From positions 48,094,935-48,158,934 of the forward strand of contig NC_077247.1 of assembly GCF_947179165.1 (NCBI RefSeq): DNA of 64,000 nucleotides, given 5' to 3'. The position numbers and the translations under genes were made by a program. Below the pieces are notes generated by a model, which had not been told where the DNA came from, ran no database searches, and saw only the letters and a list, made by a program, of their open reading frames with translations. Origin of the DNA: Solanum dulcamara (Eukaryota > Streptophyta > Magnoliopsida > Solanales > Solanaceae). Below are positions 1 to 12,788 of this stretch, in pieces (position 1 is the stretch's first letter; each line of letters begins with the position of its first letter).

Positions 1-315
1 TATATTTAAATTAATTATCCTAAGATAAGTTATTTCGATATAAGTTATTTCATCATATAGATTAGAGAACTTATCCCATCACTAAGAAGTCGTTGGTGTA
101 AAATATATGGTATAATAATACCAGGGATAAAATGCAGGACTATTTCATCCTGAGTTTAGTTGGAGGTATTAGACAGTCCTAAAATTATTTATCTCATCAT
201 TTATACATTAGTGATAAGATAAATATTTTATATACATGATGAAATAACTTATCGCGGAATAATTTATTCCGGAATAATTAATTTCGAGATAACTTATTTT
301 CAACCAGACGACCCC
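1..315. mobile_element. 3' part of a MITE, cut by the window edge
   Basis: This stretch ends in ACCAGACGACCCC followed by TTA. That is nearly the same terminus as the complete element at 61736-62522, which ends ACCAAACGACCCC followed by TAA. Both contain repeated motifs such as GATAACTTAT and CGGAATAA. The 5' end lies outside the window. The 3-bp TWA target site fits the PIF/Harbinger (Tourist) type, which is an inference from the termini only because no transposase is present. Confidence 0.55.
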
Positions 316-1766
316 TTAAGATATAAATGGTGGATAAATAATCACATGACTATCTAATGCTTTCAACCAAACACAAGATAAAATAAGGTAAAGAATCATC
401 AGTTACAATCCAATTGACGAATCCGTTGGATTTAACTTTTGCAAAAAAAAAAAAAAAACCTCAAATTTATTATCAAGAAATTCTTGGGTCTCAGAACAAC
501 GTAAATCGTGATCTCTATGTTTTTTTTTCTAAAAAAAATTTATTACTGCTCAAAAATGAACCATCATAAATACCACCAATGGGAATTTTTTTAGCTTTTT
601 TCCTTTTATCCTTTTGATATAAGAAATATCATGTTCGATTAATCGGTATTTATATAAGAAGGGCCACACTAAAAAGGGAAAGATATTTTTATATTCTTAG
701 CTCTTAAAAAAAAAAAAAAAAAACTCCAGTAGGGTGTGTTTGGGTTTGGGTGGTTTTTTTTTTTTTCTTGGGTGGGGGTTGGGGCGTGGGGAAGGGGGCC
801 TTTGCCCCATTTTTATTTGCCTTTAATTTTTATCTCTTCAACCATTTTTAGATCGTAATATTTCATTCGTTCGCTCTTGAAAATGTGTATGTCCTACTAA
901 GCATAAATTCAATTTTTAAGAATAAAAATCAAAGATCAATTCGTTTCAAAATTAAATCGTGCAATTAAATACCCTTTTTTATCTTATTTTTTATTCGATA
1001 TTTAATATTTATTTTTAGGTTCGATTCATCCGAATTCACAATAGAAAATATCGCTTCAACTGTAAAGCATTTTTACCTAAGTTTTTTTTTTATAACCTAA
1101 ATGAATGCACCGGAAAATTGTGAATGAATTGATTACTTGGATGATGAAAGATAGGAAAAAGATATTATAAATGGTGGGTCATTATCATATATAGAGATAA
1201 TGAAGCTTAATGATATGGGAATATATATTGTGGGGTTTGATGTCAATATCAACAGGCAAACATATGATATATAAAAAACATTATCTTTTTATCTTTCAAT
1301 ATCACTATCCCACAAACACTATGCAATCAAATTAAGATAAGGACATAGATGCAATTGTCTATTTCTTGAAATATAACATCATACAACTGTTGTATGATAA
1401 CTATTTTATTACAATCCACTTCCAATAAGTTTTACTTTTTTTTCTTTTTGGAATTTTCCTTAGTTAGTTGTTTCCAATAAAACAATTGGAAGCTATTGTC
1501 CTCCTGTTTTGCACCATTTTAATTTGGTGCAGCAATTCAAGAGTGATACTAGTAGTTGGAATTTAAATATAAATTGACTATTTGGGGATTTATCTTTCAA
1601 ACCAAAAAAGAAGAAAAAAAATGAATTCTCAATGTTACACAATTCATTTTCCTATTTGATTAAGGTATTTCTAGTTTAAGAATCTCTCAATATTTTAATT
1701 TGATTTCTTTAAGGTTGAGCATATTGAAATTATACCATGTTTGGTTGGAAGATGGTGTAAAAACTA
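316..1766. other. Intergenic, AT-rich, no gene seen
   Basis: No reading frame with plant coding character is visible on either strand. The stretch has several poly-A and poly-T runs (near 443-459, 706-722 and 756-766) and a GT-rich patch at 730-800. I see nothing else here. Confidence 0.6.
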
Positions 1767-2022
1767 GGGTCGTTTAGCAGCTAGTTAGAGTTATACAAAT
1801 ATTAATAATATATAAATTAGTTATGAGAGAATTTATACATTATTTTATACAGGTATTAATTATTCATATAGTAGTTATTTCACCTTTTATTGTATATAAA
1901 ATTGTACATAATTTCCCTCACAACTTATACATATATTAGTTGGCGGGTTCTAAATTTCAAACCAAGACCATATTAGTTTTATACATAAATAATTTACCTT
2001 TAAACCAGCTACCAGATGACCC
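1767..2022. mobile_element. MITE, Harbinger-like, 256 bp
   Basis: The stretch starts GGGTCGTTTAGCAGCTAG and ends CAGCTACCAGATGACCC, which is an imperfect terminal inverted repeat. Flanks are CTA on the left and TTA on the right, close to the 3-bp TWA site of PIF/Harbinger elements. It belongs to the same family as 40844-41165. There is no coding capacity, so it would need a transposase from elsewhere. Confidence 0.6.
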
Positions 2023-2437
2023 TTAAAAACTTGTCCACACTGAGTGTTTACAATAAACCATTGGAGTCATGACATATGTTTGAACATCAACTTTCTTTCA
2101 CTCATCCACATTCAATTTATGTTATTTTCACCTTATTATAATTTGATGTAAATATTCCGTACAGATATATTTTTTTTAATCAAAAGATGGGTTTAGGTGG
2201 AAGGAAAGATATAAGGGGATTAGTTGAAGCATTAAAATAGAATTAGGTATTTATAGGTGAAGAAGTGAAATAGGTTTTTTATTTTGCTTTTATAATTTTG
2301 AAAAGATTTAAAAGAGCCAAATAGTACTGAGTGAAAATAGCAAAAGTAGATATTCCTTCATTGGTTACATAAAGGTAAAAAGATATATTAAAACAACTAA
2401 AATTAATATAATATTTTTTTACAGAGTTAATGTATAC

Positions 2438-2599
2438 GGGGGCGGAGCCGCACACGATTGACATCCCTTCATCGGAAAAATTATACTTTTTAGCTAAGTA
2501 AAATTATTTTTTTATATATATATATTACATATTGACTTCTTCGTGATTGTACATCTTTAAATTTTAACATTTCTTAATTAAAATTTTGAATCTGCCACT
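2438..2599. mobile_element. Decayed copy of the CAGTGGCGGA MITE family
   Basis: Beginning GGGGGCGGAGCC and ending GAATCTGCCACTA, this stretch matches the clean 188-bp element at 52386-52573 in several blocks, for example CCCTTC..CGGAAAA and the following T-rich core. Ends are mutated and I cannot place a target duplication, so it is an old copy. Confidence 0.5.
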
Positions 2600-4160
2600 A
2601 AATATATATAATACAATTTCGAAAAAAGAAACCTTTAATTGTGATACTATATTGGTTAATGTGATTTGAAGATTTGCGGAAAATTGAAGAGGTAATCATA
2701 CAAACAGTGAAAGGGCATGGGTATGGCTAGCTCAAAAAATTGACATTTTGGTCCTTTTTGATTTTTACCAATCAAAATCCAACGCCTAGAAAAGTTACAT
2801 AAGTGTCCAAAAGGAACAATCAAAATTATTCTAGAAATAAAAAGATCAATTCAAGATTTCAATTATATACGTTTTCAATGGGCCAATCCAGTTGTCATAA
2901 AATAATAGTAATTTTAATTATGGTGCCATTATCCATGGGGTTCCTAGTTAAGTAGGTAACATTCAGCAGAACCCAACAACAAAAAAATAAATGACATTTA
3001 CAATTGTACATTGACGTTTGCAAAATTCTTTAGATGATCAAGAACGGTGGTTGAATTAATGCAACAGGTGATATCCTTATGAAATATCAAGAATTGGTTC
3101 ACTTTGTTGATATTTTTTCAGTTGAGTTCGTTACAACGGACTTATCTAGTATAGTTTATATTTTTTAAGTGTATACCCAAAGTGCAACATCATGTCGATC
3201 AGTATGACTTGCTCTACAAGCAAGCTAGATCAAATATAGTATTAATGAGATAGTGCACCTACATGAGATACTAGCATCTATGTGTGGTTTACATTTTGAT
3301 TTTAATTGGTGTGACCAACCCACAAAACGAATATTTTGAAAATTAAAAGAGGCTAAGTGACTCTCGAAAACATTGATGCCTCACGTTAAGAAAAATGACA
3401 TAAATAAAATCATTATTTGATTTTCATTATTTGCTAATTGATAATTTCTAGTCAATGTGTCGCAAGTGACTTCTCGAAGAATAAGTTCCGATTGCTCTTG
3501 TTGATACAGTTTCATATTTTTAGACAGTTTCGTATTTTACTGATCCCATTTTACCTTTTCTTCTTCTCTACCATTCAAGAGATTCAACAAATTAATATAG
3601 TACTAAATTTAATGAGTTAAACTAAAATTAAAAAAAAATAAAATATGTTTTATAAGATAACTATTTGCTTTAAAATCGAAAATGAATTTGATACAATTCA
3701 CTAAAATTTAAGAAATGATCAAATTGAATTTTTTTTTAATTTAAAACAATAAAAATTCAACGTCAGAATATGGCTTTCAAATTTAGTTTTGTATTAGTTG
3801 ATGCTGCCAAAGAAATTGACAACATCATACTCAAAAAAAAGAAGAAACTCATAGAATGACGAAGACGAAAAAACTCATAGAATGACAAAGACAAATGAAG
3901 TTTTTGCGCATTTTCGTTAATCCATGAACAGATTGGCACTGTGATTGCTTCATATAGTATTAATATTAGCCTCAAGCTAGTCCAGCACGGAAAATTCAAG
4001 GGACAACCACCTTTGACGTATTTATGGGCCTTTATATTTTATCAAAAACTATTGGACAGCGGCCTTGACTAATTGGGCCTTTCTACAAAGCCCGTGTGTC
4101 TTGGGTTCTCCCATAGGCTCCCTAGTGGGTATGACACCGTTATTTTGGGATAGCTAGTGA
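2600..4160. other. Intergenic, AT-rich, no gene seen
   Basis: Only short chance reading frames occur. There is no splice-compatible coding sequence, tRNA or clear repeat terminus that I can support. Confidence 0.55.
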
Positions 4161-4163
4161 TAT

Positions 4164-4337
4164 AAAAACGGTTTGGATTGACTTATTTTATATTGTTTCT
4201 AAGTATTTTTATAGTATTTGGGTAAAATTAAAAAATATTTTTAAGCATTTATTTTTAAATTAAAATAAAAGAATAAGTCATGAGTTAGAAATCCTAACTT
4301 ATGAAGCCAAAAGCAGTAAGCAAATCTAAACAGGCTC
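4164..4337. mobile_element. MITE with GAGCCCGTTTGG-type ends, degraded
   Basis: The left end reads AAAAACGGTTTGGATTGACTT and the right end AAGCAAATCTAAACAGGCTC. These are degenerate versions of the termini of the 371-bp element at 52745-53115. The left flank is TAT, as for that element. About 174 bp, no coding capacity. Confidence 0.5.
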
Positions 4338-4379
4338 ATATACCTTTTGAACATCTAGTTTATTAAACATGACCGAAAT

Positions 4380-4560
4380 ATACAATACATAATATATTCG
4401 GTTGTATGTGATATGTATATGTTGTATATATATATGTGTATAATAATTTAAAATATACGCTTATACACAATGTATATATACATATATATGTTATATTTAT
4501 AGATATGTATATCATATGTACATATATTAGTATAAAATATACAATGTGTACATATTAGGT
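4380..4560. repeat. TA/TG-rich microsatellite region
   Basis: Runs of TATATA, TGTATA and ACATATATA units fill this stretch upstream of the TPR-protein gene. It is low complexity, and I see no gene or defined promoter element in it. Confidence 0.6.
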
Positions 4561-5038
4561 TGTAATTCATCCAAAAAAAAATTCAATGCTACTTCTTGCA
4601 CGCCTCATAAGGCGAAATGAAACATATTTTATTCCTTCAATGTCTTTCATCCGAATTCACATTAAAAAAAAAATATTTTGTAATAAAAGATTTCTTATTA
4701 AAAATTTTCAAAATTTGAAATCTAAAATTTTAATCAAAAATGAAAATATAGTTTACTTTTCACCATAACCTAGGAGAGATTTAGTTTTTAAGGTGGAGAT
4801 AAAGGAAAATTAATTGATTAAGAGAGTGTATTTTGGTAGACATAAATGTAATGTAAAAAATTGATTTGATAGACACAAGTACCCCTATCCACTATCGTAT
4901 TCACAAAAATGCCTTTCTGCACCAGAAACAGGGTGATGCCACCAAACTCTCAGTTCAGGTCCTTCAGCTTTCAGCTGAGAAAAAACAGAGAGATTTGATT
5001 AATTTCATAATAATCTTCAATTTAATCAATGCTAAAAA

Positions 5039-8000
5039 ATGAATACCCTTATCACAAAAAGATTCAATCTTCAAATTTTCCCTCAAAATTTTCTCTTTCA
5101 CTTTCCACAACTTTCCAAGAAAACCCCACATCACACTCATCCGTTTCCAAGAAAATTTCCTTCTACTGCCAAGACTCTAACTTTCTGCTCTGTTACAGCT
5201 TCTGAGTCATTATCTTCTGGTGGTTGGGATGACCCAAGTTTCATTGGTGATCCAATTAACCCAGGTGAGTCCAAGTCCAACCAGCTTCACAATTTTCTTA
5301 ATAAACTAGGAATTAATGATAAAAAGTTTGTCTTTGTGTACCTCTTGGGGTTTGTTTGTGCTTTGGCTATTTCAAGGATGAAAGTTTCCTCAATTATAGC
5401 AATTCCTGGTTGTGTTATTGTTTTTGCACTTGGGTTTTCATTTGGGGTTTTTAATGGTGGTAAAATGAGCATAGATGGTAAGAAGAGATTACATCAAGAT
5501 CAGATTTTTAAAGATTTTATCGAGAAACTAAGGAATTTGGTGGAATTTCTTAATGGATTTGATGTGGAGATTGGTAATTTGAAGAAGGGTGTTAGAAAAG
5601 GTATTGAGTATAATCAAATTACTGTGGAAGATTTGCAAAGTTTTGACAAGAGTTTGGAATCTATAAACTTTTCTGCTGTCAATGCCAGAAAGGTTATAGA
5701 AGGTTGTATTGAAAGTTTGTCATTTGAGGGCCAAGAAATGGAAAGAAATTTCAATCAAAAGTCAGGTAAGAAGAAGAAGGAGCCAGGCAAATATGGCTTT
5801 TACTTCTCTCAGATTGCTGCAGGTTTGTTTCAAACAAAGTCGGGTTCAAAGTCTAGTAAAATGAAAGAACATGGTGAGAGTGAGTTGATGGACAGAAAGA
5901 TGAATGGCTCTAAGGAAGGGAATATCTTGAGTTCTGCTACTAAAGAAAGACATTTGAATTTTGATATGGATCTTGACGGCATTAGTGGCACTTCAAGGCA
6001 CAGTTTTGATGATGATGCAATTAGACCAGACAGAGTGGGTGAGACATTTGGAAAGGCTAGCAGAATGAATGTAGTTTCTGATGGAAATTTGAATTCTACT
6101 GAGATGGATAGTAACACTGTTAAATCAGTTTTCAACAGAGAAGAATATAGTTATCAGACAAGCAGAGTACAATTTATGAGGAACCAACAGGTATCTCATA
6201 GAATGAGTCATCCTAGTAAATTTGAGTATTGGGCATCTGATGATGGTTTAGTTGATTCTATGGATTTTAGCATCGGTATGGAGCAAAGTAAAACTGAAGC
6301 ATCTTCGTTGCATGAAAAGGAGGTGGAGAAAAGAGTAAGTAGCCATTTTGGTGGAAAAGAAAATGATGAAGACACTTACAGGCATTTTTTTGGAGAGGAG
6401 ATGAGAAATTATGAAAAAGAACCCTCCATGGCTAGAGATGAGGCCGCAAATGAATTTGAATTTGGTCACTCTCCATCCTCAGCAGGTTACATAGATTTGC
6501 AATTCAATAAGTACCTTACCGAGGCTAATTTTTTAGTAAAAGAAGCAAAGGACTGTTTAAGGAGGCAAGATGGTGACAAGCATGCTGAGAACGCGTTTTA
6601 CGAGTCTGCCATATTACTCTCAAAAGCTATAGATATCCGGCCCATGAGTTTATTGGCTGTGGGACAGTTGGGAAATACTTATCTTCTTCATGGAGAACTT
6701 AAGTTAAGGATCAGCCAGGATTTGAGAGCTTTACTAACTGATGTTGTATCAGTAAATAAACGGACTAAAATACGTGATGCACTAGATGATACGGTTCCAA
6801 GGGAAGACAAAATTACATCTTATCTTGTAAATGTCTGTGAAGAGTGTGAAGAACTACTTATTAAGGCAGGAAGACAGTATAGGTTGGCCTTGTCGATTGA
6901 TGGGAATGATGTGAGAGCCTTGTATAATTGGGGGATTGCTCTCTCGTTGCGTGGGCAGTTGATTGCAGACATTGGACCTGTAAGCATCTTTCTTAAGATT
7001 TCTAGGTTTAATTTCAGTAATTTTCTTTGTTCTGGTGGTTTGAACTGACTACTGTGAAATGAGATTAATATCTCATATTATGGACTAATTTCAAATAGCA
7101 TTGCTTAGCAGTTTTCTTCTCTCTCTAAAGCTACTAGATTGTTTGGAAACTTTTTCTATCCCTTTCATAGTCAATGTTGTTCTGCCAAATTCCAGGGTGC
7201 TGCACGTGATGCCGACAAAGTTTTCTTGGCTGCAATTGATAAGTTTGATGCAATGATGTCCAGAGGCAATGTATATGAACCTGATGGTATGAGAAATAAC
7301 TATTCTTCTATACTGTAGTTTAATGTCTTTTATGTGTACTAATCCATGGTGTCTTTCCTTTTTTTTCTTTGTATTTTAATAAGAGAAGTAGGAAGAAGTA
7401 TCATACCATAACTGTTGAGAATCCTGGGCTTATAATCATTCCAGCAATGACCATTGTTTAACTCTTTTCTTCTTCTTCTTCCTCTCTTTTGCGGTGGAGC
7501 TACAAGAAATCTATTAACAATAATAAAGGAGCTTTCCCGCCCACTTCTTTCGTCGTAAGTTATGTTTTGATTATTAACTAATGAAAGGAGAAAGTTGGTG
7601 TCATCTCGAGGCCAGCTGCTTTGCTAAAAGCTGAACTGGTAAAACTGATGTGTTATCTTTGGTGAACTTGAAGTTGGAGAATTACAAATGAACTAGGATG
7701 AGCGTGTGGAAAGCAAATATCAAACCCCCTCCCCCCTCCTCGCATGTATGCTGCTCGTTGTTTTTATGATAAAAGTATTGAGCTGATCATTATGTAGCTA
7801 GACTTTAATGGATGACTAGCATCAGCATCATTAATATGGAGTTATTTTGCAAAGGAGAAGGATTACTTAACATGTGGACTTACGACAAATTTTCTTTGTA
7901 CAGCTCTTTTCAGATGGGCCACAGCATTGCAGCATAGATCTCGCTTACGACCTAGAACAAGTAGAGAGAAGGTGAAGTTATTGCAGCAGGCTCAGAGGTT

Positions 8001-8094
8001 ATATAAAGATGCCCTTCATATGGACTCCGATAACCTTCAAGCGCAAAAGGCCTTGTCATCCTGCATATCTGAGCTCAAGTACTGGTATAGATAG
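5039..8094 (+). CDS. TPR-like protein, probably plastid membrane, 740 aa
   Basis: Three exons: 5039-6979, 7196-7286 and 7904-8094. Phases agree and the borders are canonical (CCT|GTAAGC; TTCCAG|GGT; GATG|GTATG; TACAG|CT), giving 740 residues. The first ~55 residues are rich in Ser, Thr, Pro, Lys and His and poor in acidic residues, which suits a plastid transit peptide (inference). Two hydrophobic segments lie near residues 97-112 and 115-138. A long Ser/Glu/Lys-rich, probably disordered middle (about 230-480) follows. The C-terminal third (from ~490) holds TPR-like helix pairs such as ALYNWGIALSLRG and LFRWATALQHR, ending in a stop after LKYWYR. The ATG chosen is the first in the open frame. 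Reading on through intron 1 gives a false 669-residue product. The biochemical role is unknown; TPR helices normally bind protein partners. Confidence 0.88.
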
Positions 8095-9275
8095 TCATAC
8101 GATGAATTTTATATCCTTCTTTTTCACCATTTGATAGTATCAAGCCCTTGCATAAGCCAAGCTTACAGATTTATAAGTACCATGTGGTTGAAATAATAAG
8201 CAGGAGCTTACTTAATACAAATTTGTCGTTCATCTGTCAAATATTAGACAAAATCAAAAATAAACTCAAGCTACATTGTCTTGATTACTACAAGAGTCAA
8301 TTCCTCTACCTGCTCTATTTAGTCTTTACTTTTTGTCATATATATATATATATGTATCAGCCTTTTAAGTCAGTTTATATCTGCTAATGACAACTACTAG
8401 CTTCAGTTTTAAGGTGTATTCTACATATTTTAGTAGTTTCATTAGCAGCTGTAATTACACGGTTTTGTGGCAATTCTTTCGGATTTTGCATAATTGTTTT
8501 CACTTGTCTTTAATTTCAGTTTTTATTACTAACATAGCTAGCGGTATCATGAAAAGTTAGTACTTACTAAAATTGGGAATCAAAACTAACTCATGGTTAC
8601 ATATGGTCGAGGAATCCAATCAAATTGGGAACTTGTAGTATTTTGTTACGGATTTCCTTAGTAAAGCCAACAAACATGACACACACACAGAGTCCTGAAA
8701 ACATGTCTTTTGGTTTTGGTTGTCACTTGCTGGTGTTTGTTATAAAAAGCTGGCATTAAGCACTTGTATTGTATGCCTTATTTTCCAAAATACAATGTAA
8801 CTGACACTGGAATTATTCGGTGACTTGACATCATTCATAACATGCTAAAGGTGGTGATTTTCGTCTGTTTTTTGTCATTTTAATTTTTTTTATAGTGGCT
8901 GCATCCAAGCTAGTTGAGATACACCTCAACAATTGCCCAGGGTACTTGGTATCTCCTATCAGCTCGACTGTCTACGCAGAAAAATATTGCTAGTTTCTGG
9001 ATAATTGGTTGAAAAAATATAGTCCACACAAAGTTTAGATTTTTTTTCTTATAATACACATTCACATCGAGCAAAAAGTCAAACGATAAATACTGAGATT
9101 TTCTCCCAAAAAAAAAAGAAAAAGAAAAAAGAGATAGATACTTGATAGTAGTTCAAACAAAATGTTTCCAATCACCACCAATAAATCTTCTGTTCATTCA
9201 AGAAAAATTTATGCATAGTCCATTTTTCAAAAAAACAATAAAATTAACACAATAAATATGGCATTTAATTGTGTG
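8095..9275. other. 3' flanks of two convergent genes
   Basis: The TPR gene ends at 8094 and the CBSX5-like gene ends at 9276 on the other strand, so this stretch holds both 3' untranslated regions. It contains a short TA repeat at 8338-8353. No further coding sequence or RNA gene is visible. Confidence 0.6.
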
Positions 9276-11194
9276 TTATTGCTTTGATGTATTATTCTCC
9301 CTTTCTGGTTTACGCTTCGCATTAGCAATACTCCTGAAAACTTCCAGAATTCCTTTAAATGTTACAACTCCGATCAAATTATGTTCCGCATCCATGACCC
9401 AAATGGAATTAGCACGATGTGCAAGAGCTTGAATCATTACAGCTACCAATGAACTCCACGGATAACAAGTAATCGCCTCAGATCTTCTTGCTGAAGAATA
9501 TCGTCCTAGCACAGTAACTTTGCTTGAGGCTGATTCATCATCTGATGAACAACTCGAAGCAGAAGATGATGATGAAGACAGTGAAAATTCTTCATCTATT
9601 AGTTCCACCATTGCCCCAAGTTTCTTATCTTGTAACCTCATCTTGACCAACTCGATCAAGTCCTCTGGAGGACCACCGTAATCAATATAAGTCATGAGAT
9701 CACCAGCTGAAAGTGTCGCGATTGCTGCTGCAACGGTCTCATCACAATAGGCCAGAGTGAAGGGAGAGATTTCACCAATCAATCGGTTGTCTTCATCAAC
9801 AACTGCAACTGAGCTCTGCTCAATGTACGCTCGAATAATGGTATCCAAGGAAGAAATTGCTGGGTCATGGTAGCTAACAGTCATCATGTCGTGATTAATG
9901 ATGTTGAGTGATTCAATTGAAAAAGTGGGCATAGGAGAGAAGACTCCAATGGAGTTCAAAAGGAACCGGACAATGTCTTCCTGCATGAGCCAGCAGTATT
10001 CAACTCCGTTATGATTTGTGGGCCTCAGAGATGATGCTTTACTCAAAAGTTTTTTCCTCGAAGGTGTGCTGCTGTAGTTTTGAATTGGTATAACCAGATT
10101 CTGGGCGCCTTCAAGAATGTAATCTATTGCTTCCAGCAAGCTGAACAACAAAAGATAAGACATATGAGAACTCTGCCAATAACATCAAGCAATCAATCTT
10201 CAAGTAAATCATACGAAGTATGCTTAGTGCCCTAGAATCACTACATCTCTCTTGATCTCATTTATTATAGCTTATTGGGTTCACAGTTAAGACACATAAG
10301 TCATAACAAACACAAAACAAATGAGATCGCATCGATGACTTAGTGTTAGGGCCAGCCAATATTATCAACAACAAAATAGAGCAGATCTAGCTAGCATTTG
10401 GCCATGGTTTGCCAAATATTTTTGGCCAAGTCACTTTTGGATGAAGTTTCAATTGAATGAGCTCCACAAAGTAGAAAGCTAAATCAGAAAAGGGAAAAAT
10501 TAACTGATGAAAAAAGTTAGGATCTTGAGTACAAAAAAAGGGTTTTTTTCCCTTTTCAGCATATTCTTTAGCACTATCTCCACACATTATCTTAAAATAG
10601 TACTAAATTCATTCTTAATTCTCCAGGCAACAGAAATCAAAAAACAAAGGATGAAAACTATTTGTTCTTACAAAAATATGAGAATAATAATTTTAAAAAC
10701 AAGATAAAATGAGCTAAAAGGAGAATTGAAGCGGTAAGCTTCAAAGAAAATGTAATTGCAAAGCTAACAACACCAATATAATTTCTAATTATAATTGAAT
10801 CTGGATTCAAAAGGGGAAAATGCGAAAGAGATCTCCATAATTACCTTGAATTTGGATCCAAATGCCTGACGATGGAATTCCCTTTAGGCAAAATCTGTTT
10901 CACAGGAGTCTGAAGAGCCTTTGAAGGATCAGCCAAATTCTCTTCCTTACAGAGGAAGCAAATCACATCAACCATACAGATCTTCCCAATACAGCGGCAC
11001 ACAGAATCTCCTCCTTCACCTTCTTCTACAACCTTCCTGGTATGGTCACAGCTCCAAACGCTTACATGAGTCTCGCCGTATTTTTTCAACGCCGTCAACG
11101 CCTCCGATACGGTGGCTTCCGCCGGAATAGGCTTTAACGGCGGCTTACCAAGGCACAGGTCAGATACCTCCCGATTCAAAAAACTTACTGCCAT
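9276..11194 (-). CDS. CBSX5: CBS domain-containing protein, CBSX5-like, 404 aa
   Basis: Two exons on the minus strand: 11194-10845 and 10140-9276. The intron (10844-10141) is GT-AG, and a serine codon is split across it, giving 404 residues. Arabidopsis CBSX5 is about 390. The N-terminus MAVSFLNREVSDLCLGKPPL is typical of the CBSX5/6 group, and this ATG is chosen over one 11 codons upstream for that reason. CBS motifs: residues ~10-135 (split by the intron), ~190-250, and a last one near 340-390 with SIWVMDAEHNLIGVVTF. A Ser-rich acidic linker lies at about 303-322. Family knowledge: CBS pairs bind adenosyl ligands, and the small CBSX1/2 proteins regulate thioredoxins. The role of CBSX5 itself is not established. 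A TATA box lies 162 bp upstream. Confidence 0.88.
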
Positions 11195-11355
11195 GCAAAT
11201 GCGAATATTCGGTGGGGGATTTTTCAAAAAATGCCGATAAAAAAGAAAAGGAGATGTCGGCCGCAGAATTCTTTTCCGGGAAAATAGGACGGAAAATTTA
11301 GTTGGAGGTGAGTTAGAAATGTGAATTTAAAGCTGAAGATAAACGAGGATTCATG

Positions 11356-11363
11356 TATTTATA
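11356..11363 (-). promoter_or_regulatory. TATA box of the CBSX5-like gene
   Basis: The minus strand reads CCTATAAATACATG here, a strong plant TATA box. It lies 162 bases upstream of the start codon at 11194, which leaves room for a 5' leader of about 130 bases. This is a motif match only. Confidence 0.6.
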
Positions 11364-11399
11364 GGCGGTGACTACAGGCCATAGCCCGTGTGAGGTGAC

Positions 11400-12700
11400 C
11401 TCCATTCATTTTTTTTCTAAAATAAAATAAAATATTACTTCTATTTTAATTTGTTTGACTTACTTTTTTTTAATAAAACTTACATAAATTTTATTAATTT
11501 TTAAATTAATTACTTAGATAAACTCTAGTTTTTAATATTACATATTTTAATAAATTTTGATGCGTCAAAATACATTCAGATACATGTATTTGTGATACAT
11601 TGAGTCTAAACTATGTGTAATTTGCTCTAGATACATTATATGCAACTGAATCCGCATATACCTGAGATATATAACAAATCTCGCTCACATCCTTCACCTC
11701 TCTCCCGTCTCGCATGCACTCTCCTATGTATCTGATATTCCTGATACATGCGAATCATACATACAAATACAAATATTTAATGTGTATCAATAATGATTCG
11801 CATGTATTTGGGATACATAACAAATCTCACTTGTCTTTCTCCCTATTTTAGTGTATCTTTCTCGATATATGATAGAAAACTATTAATTAGTGGTAAGATA
11901 CGTAATATTTTAAAAATATAAGTAATAATAGTATATATAACAATGAAGTATGTCTAATTATATAGTTTCTCCTTCTTTTAGCCCGGTTCAAAGAAACTCT
12001 TTCCCTTTTAGTAACTCTTCAATTTCAAATAACTAAATAATATGTTTAGGAGCACAAGATTAATAATTATTTTAAGATATTTAACATATCTTTAATTTAA
12101 TATCATAAAATTAAAAAAAATTATATATTATATTAAATTATAATAAATCAAACAAATTAAAATAGACCGTTTATTTATATATAAAATGCATCTTTTGATA
12201 AATAAAAAAAAGAAGAAGAGAGAAATAGACGGACTCTAAGAGAAGGAAGGTTCTAGTGAGATTGAAACTGATACGTCGAATTTAAATGTATTTTTTTTGT
12301 TTTTTAATCTTGTCAAATCAAACTTACTTTAAAATAAAAATTACTGTATAATTTTGGTTTTATTTAGTACGAATTGGTGTTCACTTTAAAAAAAAAAAGT
12401 AACACTTAAATTTATATAAAATTAAATATTTTAAATTTATGTAAAATTGATTACGTAAATATACACATTCTAAATAAATAGAGTATATATTATCCCTTTC
12501 GTTTCTTTTTATTTATCTTATTCTATTAGAAGGATCAATAGTATTTGCATGTATCATTCATCGTAACTTGAACTATTAACCTTCTAGTTTAATGGTAGAG
12601 GTACTCAACCACAAACAATCATCACTTGTTGTTGAATTATTAACTATTGTGACTTAAAATAAATTAAAACAAATAAAGTATTTTTTGTGGAGGGCAAATT
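11400..12700. other. Intergenic, AT-rich, no gene seen
   Basis: The stretch lies upstream of the CBSX5-like gene. It contains dispersed ATACATT/TGTATC motifs between 11560 and 11880 but no reading frame or repeat boundary that I can support. Confidence 0.55.
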
Positions 12701-12710
12701 TGTGTGAATT

Positions 12711-12788
12711 AGTTACTAAGTAGGAATGCTCCCTCCTACATGTGAGACTAGTTACTAAGTAGGAATGCTCCCTCCGACATGTGAGAGT
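12711..12788. repeat. Tandem duplication, two copies of 39 bp
   Basis: The unit beginning AGTTACTAAGTAGGAATGCT occurs twice with a period of 39 bases and one clear internal difference (CTCCTACATG against CTCCGACATG). It lies about 100 bp left of the hAT element. Confidence 0.85.

Noticed and set aside
12580..12610. GTTTAATGGTAGAG, like a tRNA A box
   Set aside because: No B box, anticodon arm or acceptor pairing follows at tRNA spacing.
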